Source: Anoplopoma fimbria
Taxonomy: Eukaryota; Chordata; Actinopteri; Perciformes; Anoplopomatidae
Assembly: GCF_027596085.1 (NCBI RefSeq)
Contig: NC_072457.1
Span: 28,131,331-28,195,330, forward strand
Direction of reading: 5' to 3'
DNA: 64,000 nucleotides
Shown here: piece after piece, positions 51,854-64,000 of the stretch
Layout of the letters: each line of letters starts with the position of its first letter
Numbering within the stretch: the first letter of the stretch is position 1
Notes under the pieces: model-generated
The model's input: the letters and a program-made list of their open reading frames with translations, nothing else
Databases searched by the model: none
What the model was told of the DNA's origin: nothing
Made by a program: the position numbers and the translations under genes

Positions 51854-54430
51854 AATCAACAACAAAGCTTGAGGAAAGCATTGAGGAAAGTATGTTGCAG
51901 GAAAGAGGAAAAAACCACTTGGTATGACAGGCAAATGCAAATAAAATCAATAAGGAGTTTAGTCATGTAATAGGAATGCAAAACAAGTAGTGTGTGATAT
52001 AAGGATTAACATAAAACTAACATAAACTGCAGTTTACCTATAGACAAAACTGCCTATAAGTAATGATGTTCAACATACATAAATACAGGCCCTGGGCTTT
52101 ATTCAGATAAAAGGCCATATCTTCCAGCTAATGTCAGTCAGAAACATTAGATAAACCTACAAACATTAAACACATTTAAATGAAGATGATGTCGTGGGAA
52201 ATCAGTAGCAGTCAATCTTTAAATTATCTGGCCTCAAGGTTTGTCCTCCCACCCTCAGCCTTCAGCCCGTTCCCACAGCTTTCACAATCAATGTGTGCAA
52301 AATTATGTCTCGATTATTATGACACTGAGAGGGGGAAAAAAATTAATAGTAATTAGATCCTCTTTGTCTGAGCATGAGGGGGAGAGGAGAGTTAGTTAGC
52401 TTTTCAAAATGAAAGTGAATGAGTGGCACTGACTCCAGGACCCCAGAGAAAGTCAGTATCACTGTTTGACTTTTAATGTGCTCCTAAAAAGTAAAAGCTG
52501 CAGTACAAAGTGAAAACACTCTGCCACAGTTAAATAACACTTTGAGTCTCATCCTCTAAGTGCTTTGACTCACTTCGTCTCTCCTGTCCTTCACATACCA
52601 GTCAAAGCTGACCTCAGTTCTCTCCTCGCCAGACCCGTCTGCCGCCTGTCTCGCCTCAGTCTCTGGCAGTCCAGTGCCAACACATTACCCCGGGTCCTTG
52701 GCACTGCCGCCGGGTCTGGTTGGCATCCCGGTATCAGTGAAGTCCAACCTTGGGAACAAAGCAGCCCTTCCAAAAGCCAGCCAGGCTGCGGTATTAATAG
52801 GACTTAATATCCCATTGAGCACACGATCCGAGTTTCCCTTTGAACCCTAACACTTGGGAAGATGCAGACAAGTAAAGTCGGCTTCCCTTTGGTTTGCAGA
52901 TCAGAAGAATAATTCAAGGTACAACTGTCGAGTTCCCCCGCGTAGTGATTTTGAAGTGCACTCACCAGGAGGGAGGGGGTGTTTCTGGAGAAGGAGAGGG
53001 GTGATGTGCCTTTTGTCTCAGAGCATCATTGTTTAGTAATGTGCTACAGAGTGAGGTGCATTTGGGAAGTGTGTTGGAAAGACAGGTTGTGACAGGTTGG
53101 TACTTTCAGCTGACTGCGCCGAGGGCCTGTCAGGACACACAAAATTGGTAATGTGTAAAAACTAAAGCCTCATTTACTATCCGTGGCAGATCACAAAGGG
53201 TTAATGATCATAAGCATCTGGTCCAGAGTACCAACATCCCACAGTCATCGCTCCGGCGTGAGAAAAAGTGTACTTGATTAGGCCTTTTTTTCAAGCAGGT
53301 AGCACCGAGGTGTTTGGTGCTGGGTAACAGTGTCGGCAAATAGTTTCGTGTCTGGGACTGAAAAGATGTCTTTGTGGAAGGTCAGGCTGTGTAGGCGGCA
53401 GATTTCATGATGCACCATCAACCACATTAGCAACAGAGTGGCAGGGACAGAGAGGGTGAGAGAGACATGGGTGGAGTGTGGGAGGCCGGACAAAGCAACA
53501 AATAAAAGGAGCTGTTGAGAAAAGAGATGATGAATGGATGGATGATGCTTATGTCATTACGTCATTTTGTGCCTCCAAAGACATGTAAGACCGGCTTTCC
53601 TCTTTTCTTAGAGGTAAACTGACCAATTTTACAGTTTACGGGTCTGCGAGGGTACAAACTTACTTATAATGTATAAATAATAAATCAATGAAGCCTTTTG
53701 TAGCTACAGAGGGAGCTGTGTGAAGTCTGATAAATTGCCTCAAGTGATGTGGAGTTAGAAAGAAGCTAGCTTACCACACCTCTGTAGCTTGCTCTTCATC
53801 CATGCTTGTGGCTACCGCTACTAGCATAGCACTTCAGAATCTCTGACCAAACTGTTGGCGACTCAGTTGTGTTTTGGGTAATGTAGGCACCAGGTTTTGG
53901 ACAAGGAGGAAGAATGTATGGAATAAAAATGACAATATCTCTGATTGTGCTGCATCAATTTTTTAAAAATTTTTAAGTGAGTCTGATAATGTTATAGAAT
54001 TTAAATGCTAACTTTATGAAGAACTTGTTTAATCACCTCACGACCCCCCCAATGTATCATGTAACCCTTTGTGGGGACAAATGAAAGAGAGGACTCAAGA
54101 TGTTATACATATAGAGCATTTTTTCTGCTGAATGAAAAAGAGAGACTGAGGAGAGAGCCATTTTGATTTAATGTATTTAATATTTAATTCATGTATCCAT
54201 TAGGGAAGATTTACCTCCATATTATCTGCTACCTTCTACCATCTCTGCTCTACCTTCTTCTTTTTTTTCTCTGCCCACACATCAATACCACACACATCTA
54301 ACACATATTCGTTCCCCTGCCATCCTGGCAAACCACCATTTCCTAATCTTCTCCTTTTTTTCTCCTCTTTATCTCTTCCCTCCCTGGTTTCCTGTTATGT
54401 TCCCCTCCCTCTCTCCCTCTCCCTCTGCAG
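51335..54430 (+). other. xylt1: xylt1 intron between exons 8 and 9
   Basis: A GTAATA..CTGCAG intron of 3096 bp in phase 0, holding the (TA)39 array. No other feature is supported. Confidence 0.85.
51773..51851. repeat. (TA)39 microsatellite
   Basis: Uninterrupted TA units in the intron between exons 8 and 9, with no inverted repeats beside it. Confidence 0.95.
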
Positions 54431-54696
54431 CAAACAGTGAGGCCCACCTTCTTTGCCAGGAAGTTTGAAGCCAGCGTGAACCAGGAGATAGTGAACCAGC
54501 TGGACGCCTACCTGTTTGGATCGTTTCCCCAAGGAACGCAGAGCCTCAACTCGTACTGGGAGAACCTGTACGACGAGCCAGATGGCGTGGCCAGCCTGTC
54601 AGACACGCAGCTCACGTACTTCCACTCATTCTCACGGCTGGGCCTGGCCAGAGCTGCCGCATCGCTGCAGGGAAACCCAAATGATCACAGCTGCAG
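54431..54696 (+). CDS. xylt1: Xylt1 exon 9: end of the GT14 domain
   Basis: A long CT-rich tract (about 54340-54430) ends in CTGCAG. The exon starts in phase 0 with CAA and reads [58 protein letters not shown], ending HSC plus AG of a split Arg (phase 2) before GTTAGT. It covers residues 481-568. Arg490 (TFFARK) aligns with human Arg598, a recalled disease position, and is conserved. Near the end, [12 protein letters not shown] is one residue longer than the human sequence as I recall it. Confidence 0.95.
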
Positions 54697-57600
54697 GTTA
54701 GTCTCATAAACACATTCATCTATGCAAATACATTTTTATGCTTATCATTGCACTATGACGCACCTGCACCGACATCAACAGGTGCACTTCAGTTTGTTTT
54801 CACTCTCAAAAGCCCGCCACACCCTTGTTCATGATAAACCACAACCTACTGTACATAAAGTCTTTTGTGTCGATGCATCGTCCCTGTCTGGGATCGCATG
54901 TCTTGGTAATAGAATAACAATAAATAGCAGCTGGGAACTCCATGGTAATGCTATTCATTTTGTAACATGATATGACTCTCTGTCAATTTATCCCAGAGAT
55001 AATTAGGCTACATGGGTCAAAGCATGGAAAGCTGTCCCTTCAGGCCAGTTTATTATTAGTGGAAATGTGCTGTTAACATGCAGTGTGTAGTTAAAGTGAA
55101 AAGGGAAACCACACAATGTTTTATATTTCATTGCCAAATGGAACATTTAGGCCGAATGTCCCTCAGTACAGGTTTTGAACAGCATATGTTTCCAGCAGCA
55201 TCTGGTATAGGAGCAATTTAGGTTAGCTTTCCTTCAGTTTATTTGCACAGCAATGAAACCCTGACGCAAAGTGAATAAAACTGACAATTTCACATGCTGA
55301 TTTGGAACCAAGGTGTAAGAGGTATAAATTGCTAATTTGTGTACAGAAACCCCTGTGTATCTCATAAAAAGGCGTCTTACCTGGAAACAAAAGATAGAAC
55401 AACAAACACGACACTTTTAATAGCAGCAAACATTAAGATGACATCTTTATGTTCATCTTATTGACATCATAAACATAAACATGACTCTCCGCCTCATGAG
55501 ACAGGCTAATGTAAAATATACAGAACGCAGCATGAAGGAAAGCAGCTGTGTTTTTTTTCAGTTTTTTGAAGTTATTAGGTAAACTGCTTATTCGAGTGCA
55601 GCATCACTTGCTGTTGTGGAGTAAATCTAGGAGGCAACACAACAGCGATAGCCTCGTATCAGCTGAGATGGTTTGCTTCCTGCGATGATTGCTTACCTCC
55701 CCCCATGCCGCTGCATTGTGGGTGTTCTGTATATTCCTGCGGGTAAAGCCGAGAAAGCTGAGAAAGGAAGCATGTTCCATCCGTCAAACCTCAAAGCCAT
55801 CTATCGGCTACAGCTGTTTCTACTCATACATCTGTTAAATAGAGAGAGCCAGAGCAGACCAGGAGAAAAGGGAATGCATTCATGCATTTGTATATGGGGG
55901 GTGGGGGTCCAAATCTCTGTCATTGCCAGGAAATGGGCCTGTGAGAAATATATACATTTCCTTAAGGCAAACAAGCAAACCCCAGTCTTAAACGTTTACA
56001 TGTAAAAACTACTTAAGGTAGCTGAGAGGCCATAGGTCAAAAGGCAGGAAATAGAGATAAGTTATGTTAATGTCTGTGTGTGCTTGTGTTTAGTTTTGTA
56101 TGTGTGTGAGTGTTGATGCAAGCAACTCATGAGTGATGTTGTTGATGTGTCTGTGTGTGCATGTGAATGTGTTGCTTCCTATTAACATATACAAACAAAT
56201 TGAAGGACCTTATGTGTGTGGGTGTCCTTGCAAGTTTTTAGGTCTATATGAGCTTCTCTCTGTCAAGTTATTGTATCCGTGTAAACATATATTAAGTAAA
56301 TGCACATAGATTGAAGTTTCACCAGTAACATTATGCCTCTTGGTTAAGTCTCAAGTCCTCAAATGCAAACTGCAGGTCGGGATAAAGTGTTTGAGGTGTC
56401 AGAAATTCAGCTTGACAAGCAGTTTTTATAGTGTTTTTACAAAGCTGAGTCCACATTCTTGCATTTTATTTGGGATGGAGCTAATTGAACACAGATGAGA
56501 AGGTGGGTTCACAATAAAAAGAATGATGTAGGTGGTATGTGCCCACTTTTCTGTGATGGCCAACAGCCATATTGGTAAATATTAAAAGGGTAACTTTGGT
56601 ATTTCCACCTATTTTCCTATGTTTTTATATCTAAATAACTAATGGGGAAAACAAATCTGAAATTGGTGCAATATTGAACGAGAACTTTGTAGACGCCAGC
56701 AGCTAAACAGGCTGCAAGGCAACTTCTCAACGTCAATGTTCATTCACTAAAAGTGCTTGTTTTTTCCACTGACAGGCTCGGATTGTTATTATAAGTGGCT
56801 GAAAACTTTATGGAAAGGACTTTACAGAGAATTAAACCCTTTGTCTTTACCTTTTGCTTGATCTGTTCTGTTTGTTATTCACCTATTTTATTTATTCACG
56901 TTTACACAGTTGTCTTCTGGCAACAAGTCAGATGACACAATAACAAAATGAGTAAAGACATATCATCCCTAGCTATCTGGATAAGGAAATACAACACAAC
57001 TTAAGGAACATGTTGAAACAGAGTCTTTGGGAATTCTGGAAATACCGTCAGCTTCAGTAATATATTATATTACATGGATATTTATTTTCTGAAAGTCGGA
57101 TGCTCTGTGACTTGGATGTAATTGCAATACATGAGAGGCAGAAACTGGGGCTAAATCAACATATCCATGTTATGTGCTACATATGCTGCCAATTAATATT
57201 GTAGTGCACATTTTTAAAGGCTTATACAATAGGATGTGATAATTTAACACACAGTGTCAGACAGCCTGCTTGGTCTATGATAAATTAATCACTGCAGCCA
57301 TTACTTGGTGGAGGCCATGAACAATACACTATTCTCTTTGTGTAATATAGGGACAAAAAGGCATTGCTAATAATCCTCAATGTTTTCCAAGACAAAAGAA
57401 TAATACAAGACTATGAAGAATTGAGCAAAAATCAGGAACTCACTTATATGAGCTACAATGAGTCACATCTGCAATGAGGCATTGTCAAGATCAGGAAGAA
57501 CAAAAGGAGAAATAATAATAATAATTCAAATCAGTCCACATTTTGGCAACATGTGGCCTATTTGAGTCCCGGTTTGAGGCCTCAAGAAAAGCCATGGCAT

Positions 57601-57839
57601 AGCATGTGTGTTGCCACATATTTTGCATGCATATAGAATTCAGATGTGCTACCAACAGATGGATGGGTCATCCTCCGTGTGAGACTGGAGCGAGGGAGAG
57701 GAATAGGCCGCAGAGAGGGATTTGGCTCTTTTAGCAGCCCGCTGTGACTCCACTGGAGAGACTGTGGGCTTAAAGCCTGAATGGAGCTTCTGTGCACACT
57801 ACACCCCGGACCCCTTCTCACTGCCTCTCACACTGGCAG

Positions 57840-58020
57840 CCACATCTCTTTTTGGGAAAGACGGAGGGGTGAGAGCCAAGGGACAGAAAGCAGGATGAAA
57901 GAATCATAAGAAGGGAGAGTAGAGGAGCAAAGAGGGAAACGCAGATGAGAAAATGGCGAAGTGGGGAAAGGGAGACAGACAGAGGGAAAGGGAGCAGGAG
58001 GGGAGGGAGGGTGCTCTGCG
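57840..58020. repeat. Purine-rich tract
   Basis: GA-rich plus strand with GGAGGGGAGGGAGGG near 57997-58011, in the intron between exons 9 and 10. Confidence 0.65.
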
Positions 58021-58739
58021 ATCCTTGTGGGTGTAAATATTTGCTGTTCTGCTTGTCAGGGTAGCATTTACCGGGACGGGTTGACTCCTGGTCCTTTAGT
58101 GGAATACTGATGAGGCCATGGGCACTGGGGAGCAAGGAGGGACAGTGTGTGTGTTAATCCGTGTGTGTGTGTGTGTGCAAAAGAGGGTGAAGAAAGACGA
58201 ATTCAAGGAAGCAGAAGAAGCAAAAGGATGAGAAATCTGGGCGTGAAGGAGTCAGGACGTGAGAGCAGCTGCAGATTGTTCTCCAGCAGTGCGCACCCTG
58301 GCCCCCTTTTTGTTTTTCCAGAAGTCACTCGGGCTAGCTGCCCCGAGGGCCAAGCCTCTGCCACGTATGAAGCGACACGCAAACAAACAACAGACTAATC
58401 AGAGGGGCAAGACCTTCATTCGGCTTCAGTTGACTGGATTGACCCAGTTCAACTTTGTTTCCGGGGACTAATGTGTTCAGTTGGTTCGTCTGTGTTTTCA
58501 GAACTTTGACTAATCTGAGTCTTCTGCCAATACCGCCCATGACTATTCTGTAATTTTCTGTAGCTAGCAGAGCGCTGTGGTCTCGACTGTCACATGTGTT
58601 CTTTAACCATCATTTCCACTTCAGAGCCAGAGCACATGTTGAAGCACGCAGCACACAGCAAAGCAAAAGTTAGCAAAGGAGAAGTTTGTTATTTACATAC
58701 TTGGCGGTACTTGGGCTTTAATAAACTTTTCACTCGTCT

Positions 58740-59180
58740 ATTACTTATCTGTGAAAGTCATAGACTGTACTTAAGAAGTTGAAATAGTCACTGTAACCTC
58801 ATCCATTGGTTTGTGGACAATGGTTTTGAAGCATCGGTTCAGCATTTTGGCCTTCGCCATCTTGGTTTTATTGGCTGTCACTATCTAGGTCTTTTGCAAA
58901 CAAAAATGAAACAAGAGGTTGGAGCCAAGTACAAAAAAATGCTGAATAAGACATTTTAGCTGACCAAAAAGGTTACAATTAACTTTCATGAACTGAAAAC
59001 TCAGTGTGGCAGGGTTAAGTTTTGAGACGAAAACACAACGACTCCCAGACTAGAAAACGCTGTAGTAGCGACCTTTTAATCGGAGGTACCCATACCTTAA
59101 AGTATACCACTGCTTTATTGTCTATGTAACTCTAAATGGGACCATCATTAATGTTGGCATAGCAACCAACAAGTAAATGC
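58740..59180. repeat. Unclassified teleost interspersed repeat
   Basis: Blocks CATCCATTGGTTTGTGGACA, TTCGCCATCTTGGTTTTATT, CATGAACTGAAAACTCAGTG and CTGTAGTAGCGACC occur together in a repeat I recall from several percomorph genomes. No coding capacity and no clear termini are visible. It lies in the intron between exons 9 and 10. Confidence 0.45.
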
Positions 59181-59486
59181 TAAAAGGGAATTATCAGAAT
59201 GGTCGACATATGTCTTTGACCAATTGGTTTCCTGTTAAAGGTCATTGAATTAATTTCCACTACATCAAACAATCAGAGAGCACATTGACTCCCCACTAAT
59301 CTTCACTGCGAGGCTACATTAGCATCCAGACACATTAACATCTCCAAGGCTGGTTCCTTCCAGACATTATCCAGATCAATCTAGATATTCTCCTCTTACA
59401 CAATTGGCCCTGAAAAGCGGCACAGCGAAAAAGTCAGCACGTATCATGTTTGCTAATGGATCCTCGCTCTCTCTGTGTTGTGCCAG

Positions 59487-59685
59487 GTACTTCCCCATGG
59501 GCCACCCGGTGTCGGTGCATCTCTACTTCCACTCAGACCAGTTCCAGGGCTACCTGGTCAAGCACCATGCCACCAATCTGGCAACTAGCAAGCTGGAAAC
59601 CATAGAGACCTGGGTGGCACCCAAGAAGATCTTCAAGCTAACCGCTCCTCCTAGCAGCACATTCAGCAGGTTGCAGCTTGCAGAG
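59487..59685 (+). CDS. xylt1: Xylt1 exon 10: start of the C-terminal Xylt domain
   Basis: The acceptor is TTGTGCCAG. The exon completes Arg569 and continues [57 protein letters not shown], ending LQLAE before GTGAGT (phase 0). It is the beginning of the C-terminal domain that follows the GT14 fold in xylosyltransferases. In human XT-I the next exon begins with Val-Gly-Thr-Asp-Trp-Asp, so the DWD motif lies just past this boundary. No continuation was found in the remaining 4.3 kb, so the next exon is probably beyond the window. Confidence 0.95.
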
Positions 59686-61498
59686 GTGAGTCATTATGTT
59701 GGCCAGCATGACGGAACACTTATTTTTTAATTTACATCGAAGTCATTAGTTTGACATGAGTCACAAAATAGTCAGTTAGCCATTGCCAATGTCAGGAAAT
59801 GAGTTCCATTAAAACCCTAAGCACCACATAGGAAACACACACACAGCTCTTCAGCATATAATTAGAGAGGAGACATACAGCCCATTGCCATGGTGGCCTT
59901 ACATTCATTGCTATGGCGACCTTGCCAAGACTCATAGCAGCACATCCCGACACAATTAAACTGGTCCCTGTAATGGCCTTGTAAAATGTAAATTGATTGA
60001 ATTCATCCAAGTTTATAGGGATGAGCGCTTCATGTGCTGTTTATTTGTTGTTTCCTAATAGAACGTCTTCTCACCTTCACACTGGAATGCTTCCCTTGAT
60101 TGTCTTGTTATGTTAATCTGTGTTTCTGTTTACCACAACGCCTGTTTGGGATACAGCAGCTCTGCTGTGATGTGACAGCAGCAGAGTGCCTTTTTAAAAA
60201 GGGACAAAATTAACTGAGTGAATGTAAATTGACCTTTTCTCTCCGGTTTATCACGCACAGTTTTGTGGGAAGCAGAAATGTCAACAAACTTGTGAATTCA
60301 TTTGTGTGCTGTGTTTGTGCTTGTGAATCACACTCGTACACCTGGACACACCTTGACCCTGTTTTATCACTGCCAGCGGTCTCAACGTGAACTCAGCCGG
60401 TTGCCATTTGGGTCCCTCTCACTAAGCCCTGTATGTGTGTGTCTAGCCTATGAAACCGTGAGTGACAGACAAGTGATGTGGGTTGTGGCTTTTATCTGGT
60501 TGCTCAGCCCGAGAGAGCATTCACTGTCTGGCACTGTGCAGTGGCTGCCAGTCAGTCAGTTCGTCCAGCTGTCATTCAAAACACGAGCAGAAAGAGCTTG
60601 AATAAGACAGCAGCAGTAACTCTGCGCTTTTTGTCAACTTCGCAGATATGACCCATTATAGTACAGCTATACGCTGGAGTTTGCTAGATAAACCATATGG
60701 TTGGCTTAACAATGTGTTCCCTGTCCTCCTTTAGATATAAAAGAAGACAGATATGTCTTTCTTTTCACTCCTCTACTGCCGCCTGCCATCTGCCTTTATA
60801 GGCCTTTTTACAGCATGATTTAGTGGAGGGCCACTTACAGCCCACACAGTTAAAATTAGTATTTCACCTCAAGTCAGACTGACATTGAGAGGTATATTAC
60901 TCTTTGTTGGACAAATCTTTTACAGTAGAATGGCTGACTTTGACTGATGGTTTAGTCCTTGTTCTACCACAGTGTATATACACATACATATTGTGATAGA
61001 GGAGGATATCAGGAACACATTATGAACAACCTACAGCCTCGGAAATTATGAAAGAGTGCAATGTCTGACACAGTGTCAAAAATATTTACATTATGAGCTT
61101 CCAAATGGTGCAACACTATTGTATTGGATATTGCTAGGTGTTCTTTTAATTTTGTCCACCTTTTGAGTGGAATGTACACAAACATGTTTAGGATTTATTG
61201 TAAGAAAATAATTCCAAGTCTCTCATTTAAGAGGAATAATTTAATTAACAGACAAATCTCTGAAATCAAACCCTAAAAATAGGATTTTTATTTCACATGG
61301 TTTTCTTAGACTGAGCCTCAATATACAGTTTCATCATCTGAAAACAAAATGTCCTCTTCTAAGCCTAAAAGATAGATTTACCTAGAGCTCAGACAGTTTG
61401 AGGAGAGGTGGACAATTATTATAATTTTTTATGTCCTGGACGTAGAATTAAATGTGACCGCTTCCTGTCTCATCTGCAAGAAGAAAGTTGCTGTTCGG

Positions 61499-61680
61499 AA
61501 TATAATTTCCAAAACTAAGCCAGGCTAGCTGTTTTCCCCTGTTTCCAGTCTTTATGCTAAGCTAAGCTAAGCTAAGCATCTGCTGGCTGTTCTGCAGCTT
61601 CATACTTTATCTATCGTAACAGACAATCAAAGTGGTATTGATCGTCTTATCTAACTCTCTGCAAGACAGCGAGTAACCAC
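61499..61680. mobile_element. Half copy of the foldback repeat
   Basis: The segment has CTAAGCCAGGCTAGCTGTTT, the GCTAA tandem (61557-61577) and CTTATCTAACTCTCTGCAAG. This matches the right arm of the element at 32819-33268, but the reciprocal left arm is missing. Confidence 0.55.
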
Positions 61681-63740
61681 ACTTCTTTTCTGCATCACAG
61701 AAAATGTACTGTTCTCTGTCTTGCACTCTCTGTTTTCCACTCTTCCTTCCTCATCCCTCATCGCTCCACAGTGTGTCTTTATTAGCAAGCGTCCAGCCGT
61801 CTTGCCCATAGTCCCTCAGTAGTGTAAACGTGTCCCAGGGGAGTCCTCTAGTGCTGCTTGTGAGCACCTGTGTTTGATTACCCTCACAAAAAGTGCCACT
61901 AATAACCTTTTGAATAGGGCCTCTAGGGGCATTGGTGCCCTATGGTTTTCAGCAGGGCCAGATGTAGACTGGGACTGTCTGTACCCCTGCCTGATTAAAT
62001 TGACCTGTCTTATTTAATGGGGTTTTAGGCGCCGGCAAGCCGGGCTGCAGAAGGAAAAGGTTCTCAGGGTTGCCGGGTCAGAAGGAAGGAATGGAATAGA
62101 GGTGGATTATGAGATGGGAGCATTTTATGTTTTCTATTAAATCAGGGAGGGAATTCAGTAGAGCATGAAAGAAGTAATATGGGCAATCGACAGGAATGAT
62201 GAGGCATATGTGAAGAAAAGTAAAATGTTTAATGTATGGGCCATTATCAGATCCATTCTCTTTCCGTTTGTCAGGTCAACAGAAGACGAGAAAACGAGGG
62301 TCAAATCTGCTGAAATGAACAGCAGTTGTCAGTAATTGCTTGTTATGAATAGAAAACACGAGTTATTGATTCAAGTGAGTAAATAATGTGAGTAAACAAG
62401 CCAATAGAGAGATGGGGGTAACTGAAAAACAGGGGTAGAGGTCGCAATGAGGTTGCCAGATCTGCAATACTTACATGAAAGCTGGTGCTCCTAAGTGTAG
62501 CTATAAGCGATCGAACTTCATAAGCCTCATACTTGATGAACGGTCAAGAGGCTTGGTTGAGTGTTGATCTTAAGCCAAAGCTTATTGGGTAGAAGAGGAA
62601 AGGGACAGGTTAAGTGTGGAGGTCATCATAAGCAGAAATGGGCCACAAGTTAATCCCTGTTTGACCTACTGTCATACTGGAAGAAAGGATTTCTTGCTAC
62701 TGGTGGCTTCGTCAATAACATGCAGATATCCCTTGAGTTTAATCACCAAAAAAGTGATACCTTAGACACAGAAAAAATTGCAACATTTAAAGCCACACAC
62801 TCTGTGAATGTAGTTTCTACAAACTTTTAGCTGATGTGAAAACAATGCGGTGCATCTGCGTGGGCATAAGGACCTCAAGCTCTCTGCATAAAATACAATA
62901 GGTCAATGCAGGACAGAGTATTTGTATTTTACACTTTGTTGAGTACGAAGTGCCTTCTTTTGCCCAGTACTTCTGTGGTAACTAGGGGTATTGAGCTCAA
63001 TGTTAACCTGTGTGTACATGTGTGTGTTGGTCCAGAGAATGAACCACTCATCCGCCTTTAAACTGCTCATAAAAGTTGAACGTGAACTGCGGCACCAGTT
63101 GTGCATAATTACGTTGCACTGAACTGATGTTTGTTGCTGAATAAACTTTGGGCAATAACCAGACCCAAGGCTTCCCCTCCACTAGCATGTGAATATTAAT
63201 ATATGTAAAAATCTTCCTCTCACAACTCTTACTTTAGTCGGCCTCCTGCAGGCTTTGCTCCCAGTGGATTATAGTAAGATTCCTCTGTCAATACTTCCTA
63301 CATTTTTTTCCGGGGCTCAGAACGAGAGTGCTGCCAATCAATCGGGGATCTAGTGTGTGCCAGCGAGTCAACCTTGAGTAAAGTAATGAGCGACAGAGGT
63401 GCCAGACAAGAGAGTTGATTAGTAATTTGAAGAAAAAAGAACCAAGGTCCAATGGACAAAAATGGCTCAGTCCAATAATTGAGATGAGAGTAAGGTGTCT
63501 TTTACAGATGGCCAAGAGACACACACACACTGTATAACTTATCCATGTAATGTCTATTTACGTATACTGGACATCGCAATCTCAATCCTCAAAGGATGAT
63601 GATGAGATGAGTAAATTCCAGTCAGCCATTGATCGTCCAGCAGGGTGAGGCTGTGTTAATCAGCTACTATTGTAAGGATGAGCGCCTCCTAAAGCTGCTA
63701 TCCCTCTCACATTTCTGCCAACACCTCAGACATCCTTCAC

Positions 63741-63830
<90 letters not shown>

Positions 63831-63848
63831 TGTGTGTGTAGGTGTGTG
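63741..63848. repeat. (GT)n microsatellite
   Basis: About 50 GT units with TC and TA interruptions toward the right end. Confidence 0.95.
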
Positions 63849-64000
63849 TTTTGCTTCCCTCTCTATCACCTCATCTCCCCCATCAATCTTGATCGCTCCA
63901 TGTGTCTCATTTTGCATATTGCACGGTTTTGCAATCTCTGCAATCCAACATGCAGATCACGCCTCTTCGGTTTCAGTCTTGACCGCAAAGTAGACATTAA

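Larger units (their letters stand above)
54697..59486 (+). other. xylt1: xylt1 intron between exons 9 and 10
   Basis: A GTTAGT..TGCCAG intron of 4790 bp in phase 2, with the purine tract at 57840 and the interspersed repeat at 58740-59180. The rest is non-coding. Confidence 0.85.
59686..64000 (+). other. xylt1: xylt1 intron after exon 10, open at the window end
   Basis: A GTGAGT donor, then at least 4315 bp without a recognisable exon 11. The half foldback repeat and the terminal GT array lie here. Confidence 0.75.

Noticed and set aside
61960..62020. Possible exon 11 with Asp-Trp-Asp (GTAGACTGGGACTG)
   Set aside because: The residues around it (Cys-Leu-Tyr-Pro-Cys) do not match the expected Ala-Lys-Glu-Arg-Leu-Phe context, and no good acceptor and frame combination supports it.

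Overview
The window is genomic DNA from a vertebrate, most likely a percomorph (spiny-rayed) teleost. The evidence is a multi-exon gene with GT-AG introns, many very long CA/GT, GA and TA microsatellites, and interspersed repeats typical of teleosts: a Tc1-type MITE, tRNA-derived SINEs with a TGTAATG-type tail, and a foldback repeat containing the GCTAA motif. The clade is an inference from repeat types recalled from memory.

Only one gene can be supported. Eight consecutive plus-strand exons (35827-59685) encode 635 uninterrupted codons of peptide-O-xylosyltransferase 1 (xylt1, family GT14), the Golgi enzyme that adds the first xylose to proteoglycan core proteins. Every exon joins the next in frame (junction phases 1, 0, 2, 2, 0, 0, 2), and every intron has GT..AG ends. 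They correspond to exons 3-10 of a 12-exon human-type gene. The signal-anchor and first part of the stem (exons 1-2) and the C-terminal part that begins with the DWD motif (exons 11-12) were not found. They probably lie outside the window, or in the case of exon 2 could be too short to recognise.

Layout: 1-35826 has no recognisable exon and is presumed to be upstream intron (possibly partly intergenic). It holds a nested transposon near the left end, two nearly identical SINE copies at 1.1 kb and 24.7 kb, other SINE relics, a CpG-rich block at 8.3-8.7 kb, more than a dozen dinucleotide arrays, and purine-rich tracts. 35827-59685 holds the eight exons with introns of 160 bp to 6.3 kb. Within it are a 34-bp perfect palindrome, a compound CA/GA array, an interrupted GT array of about 520 bp and several repeat relics. 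59686-64000 is intron with half of a foldback repeat and a terminal GT array.

Most open reading frames outside these exons are microsatellite translations (poly Cys-Val, Thr-His, Leu-Ser, Tyr-Ile) or chance frames. No RNA gene, CRISPR array, viral gene or complete autonomous transposon was seen. I found no novel biological system. The most notable items are the nested MITE, the opposed CA/GT arrays, the 520-bp GT array, the CpG-rich block and the small changes in the Xylt1 catalytic domain.
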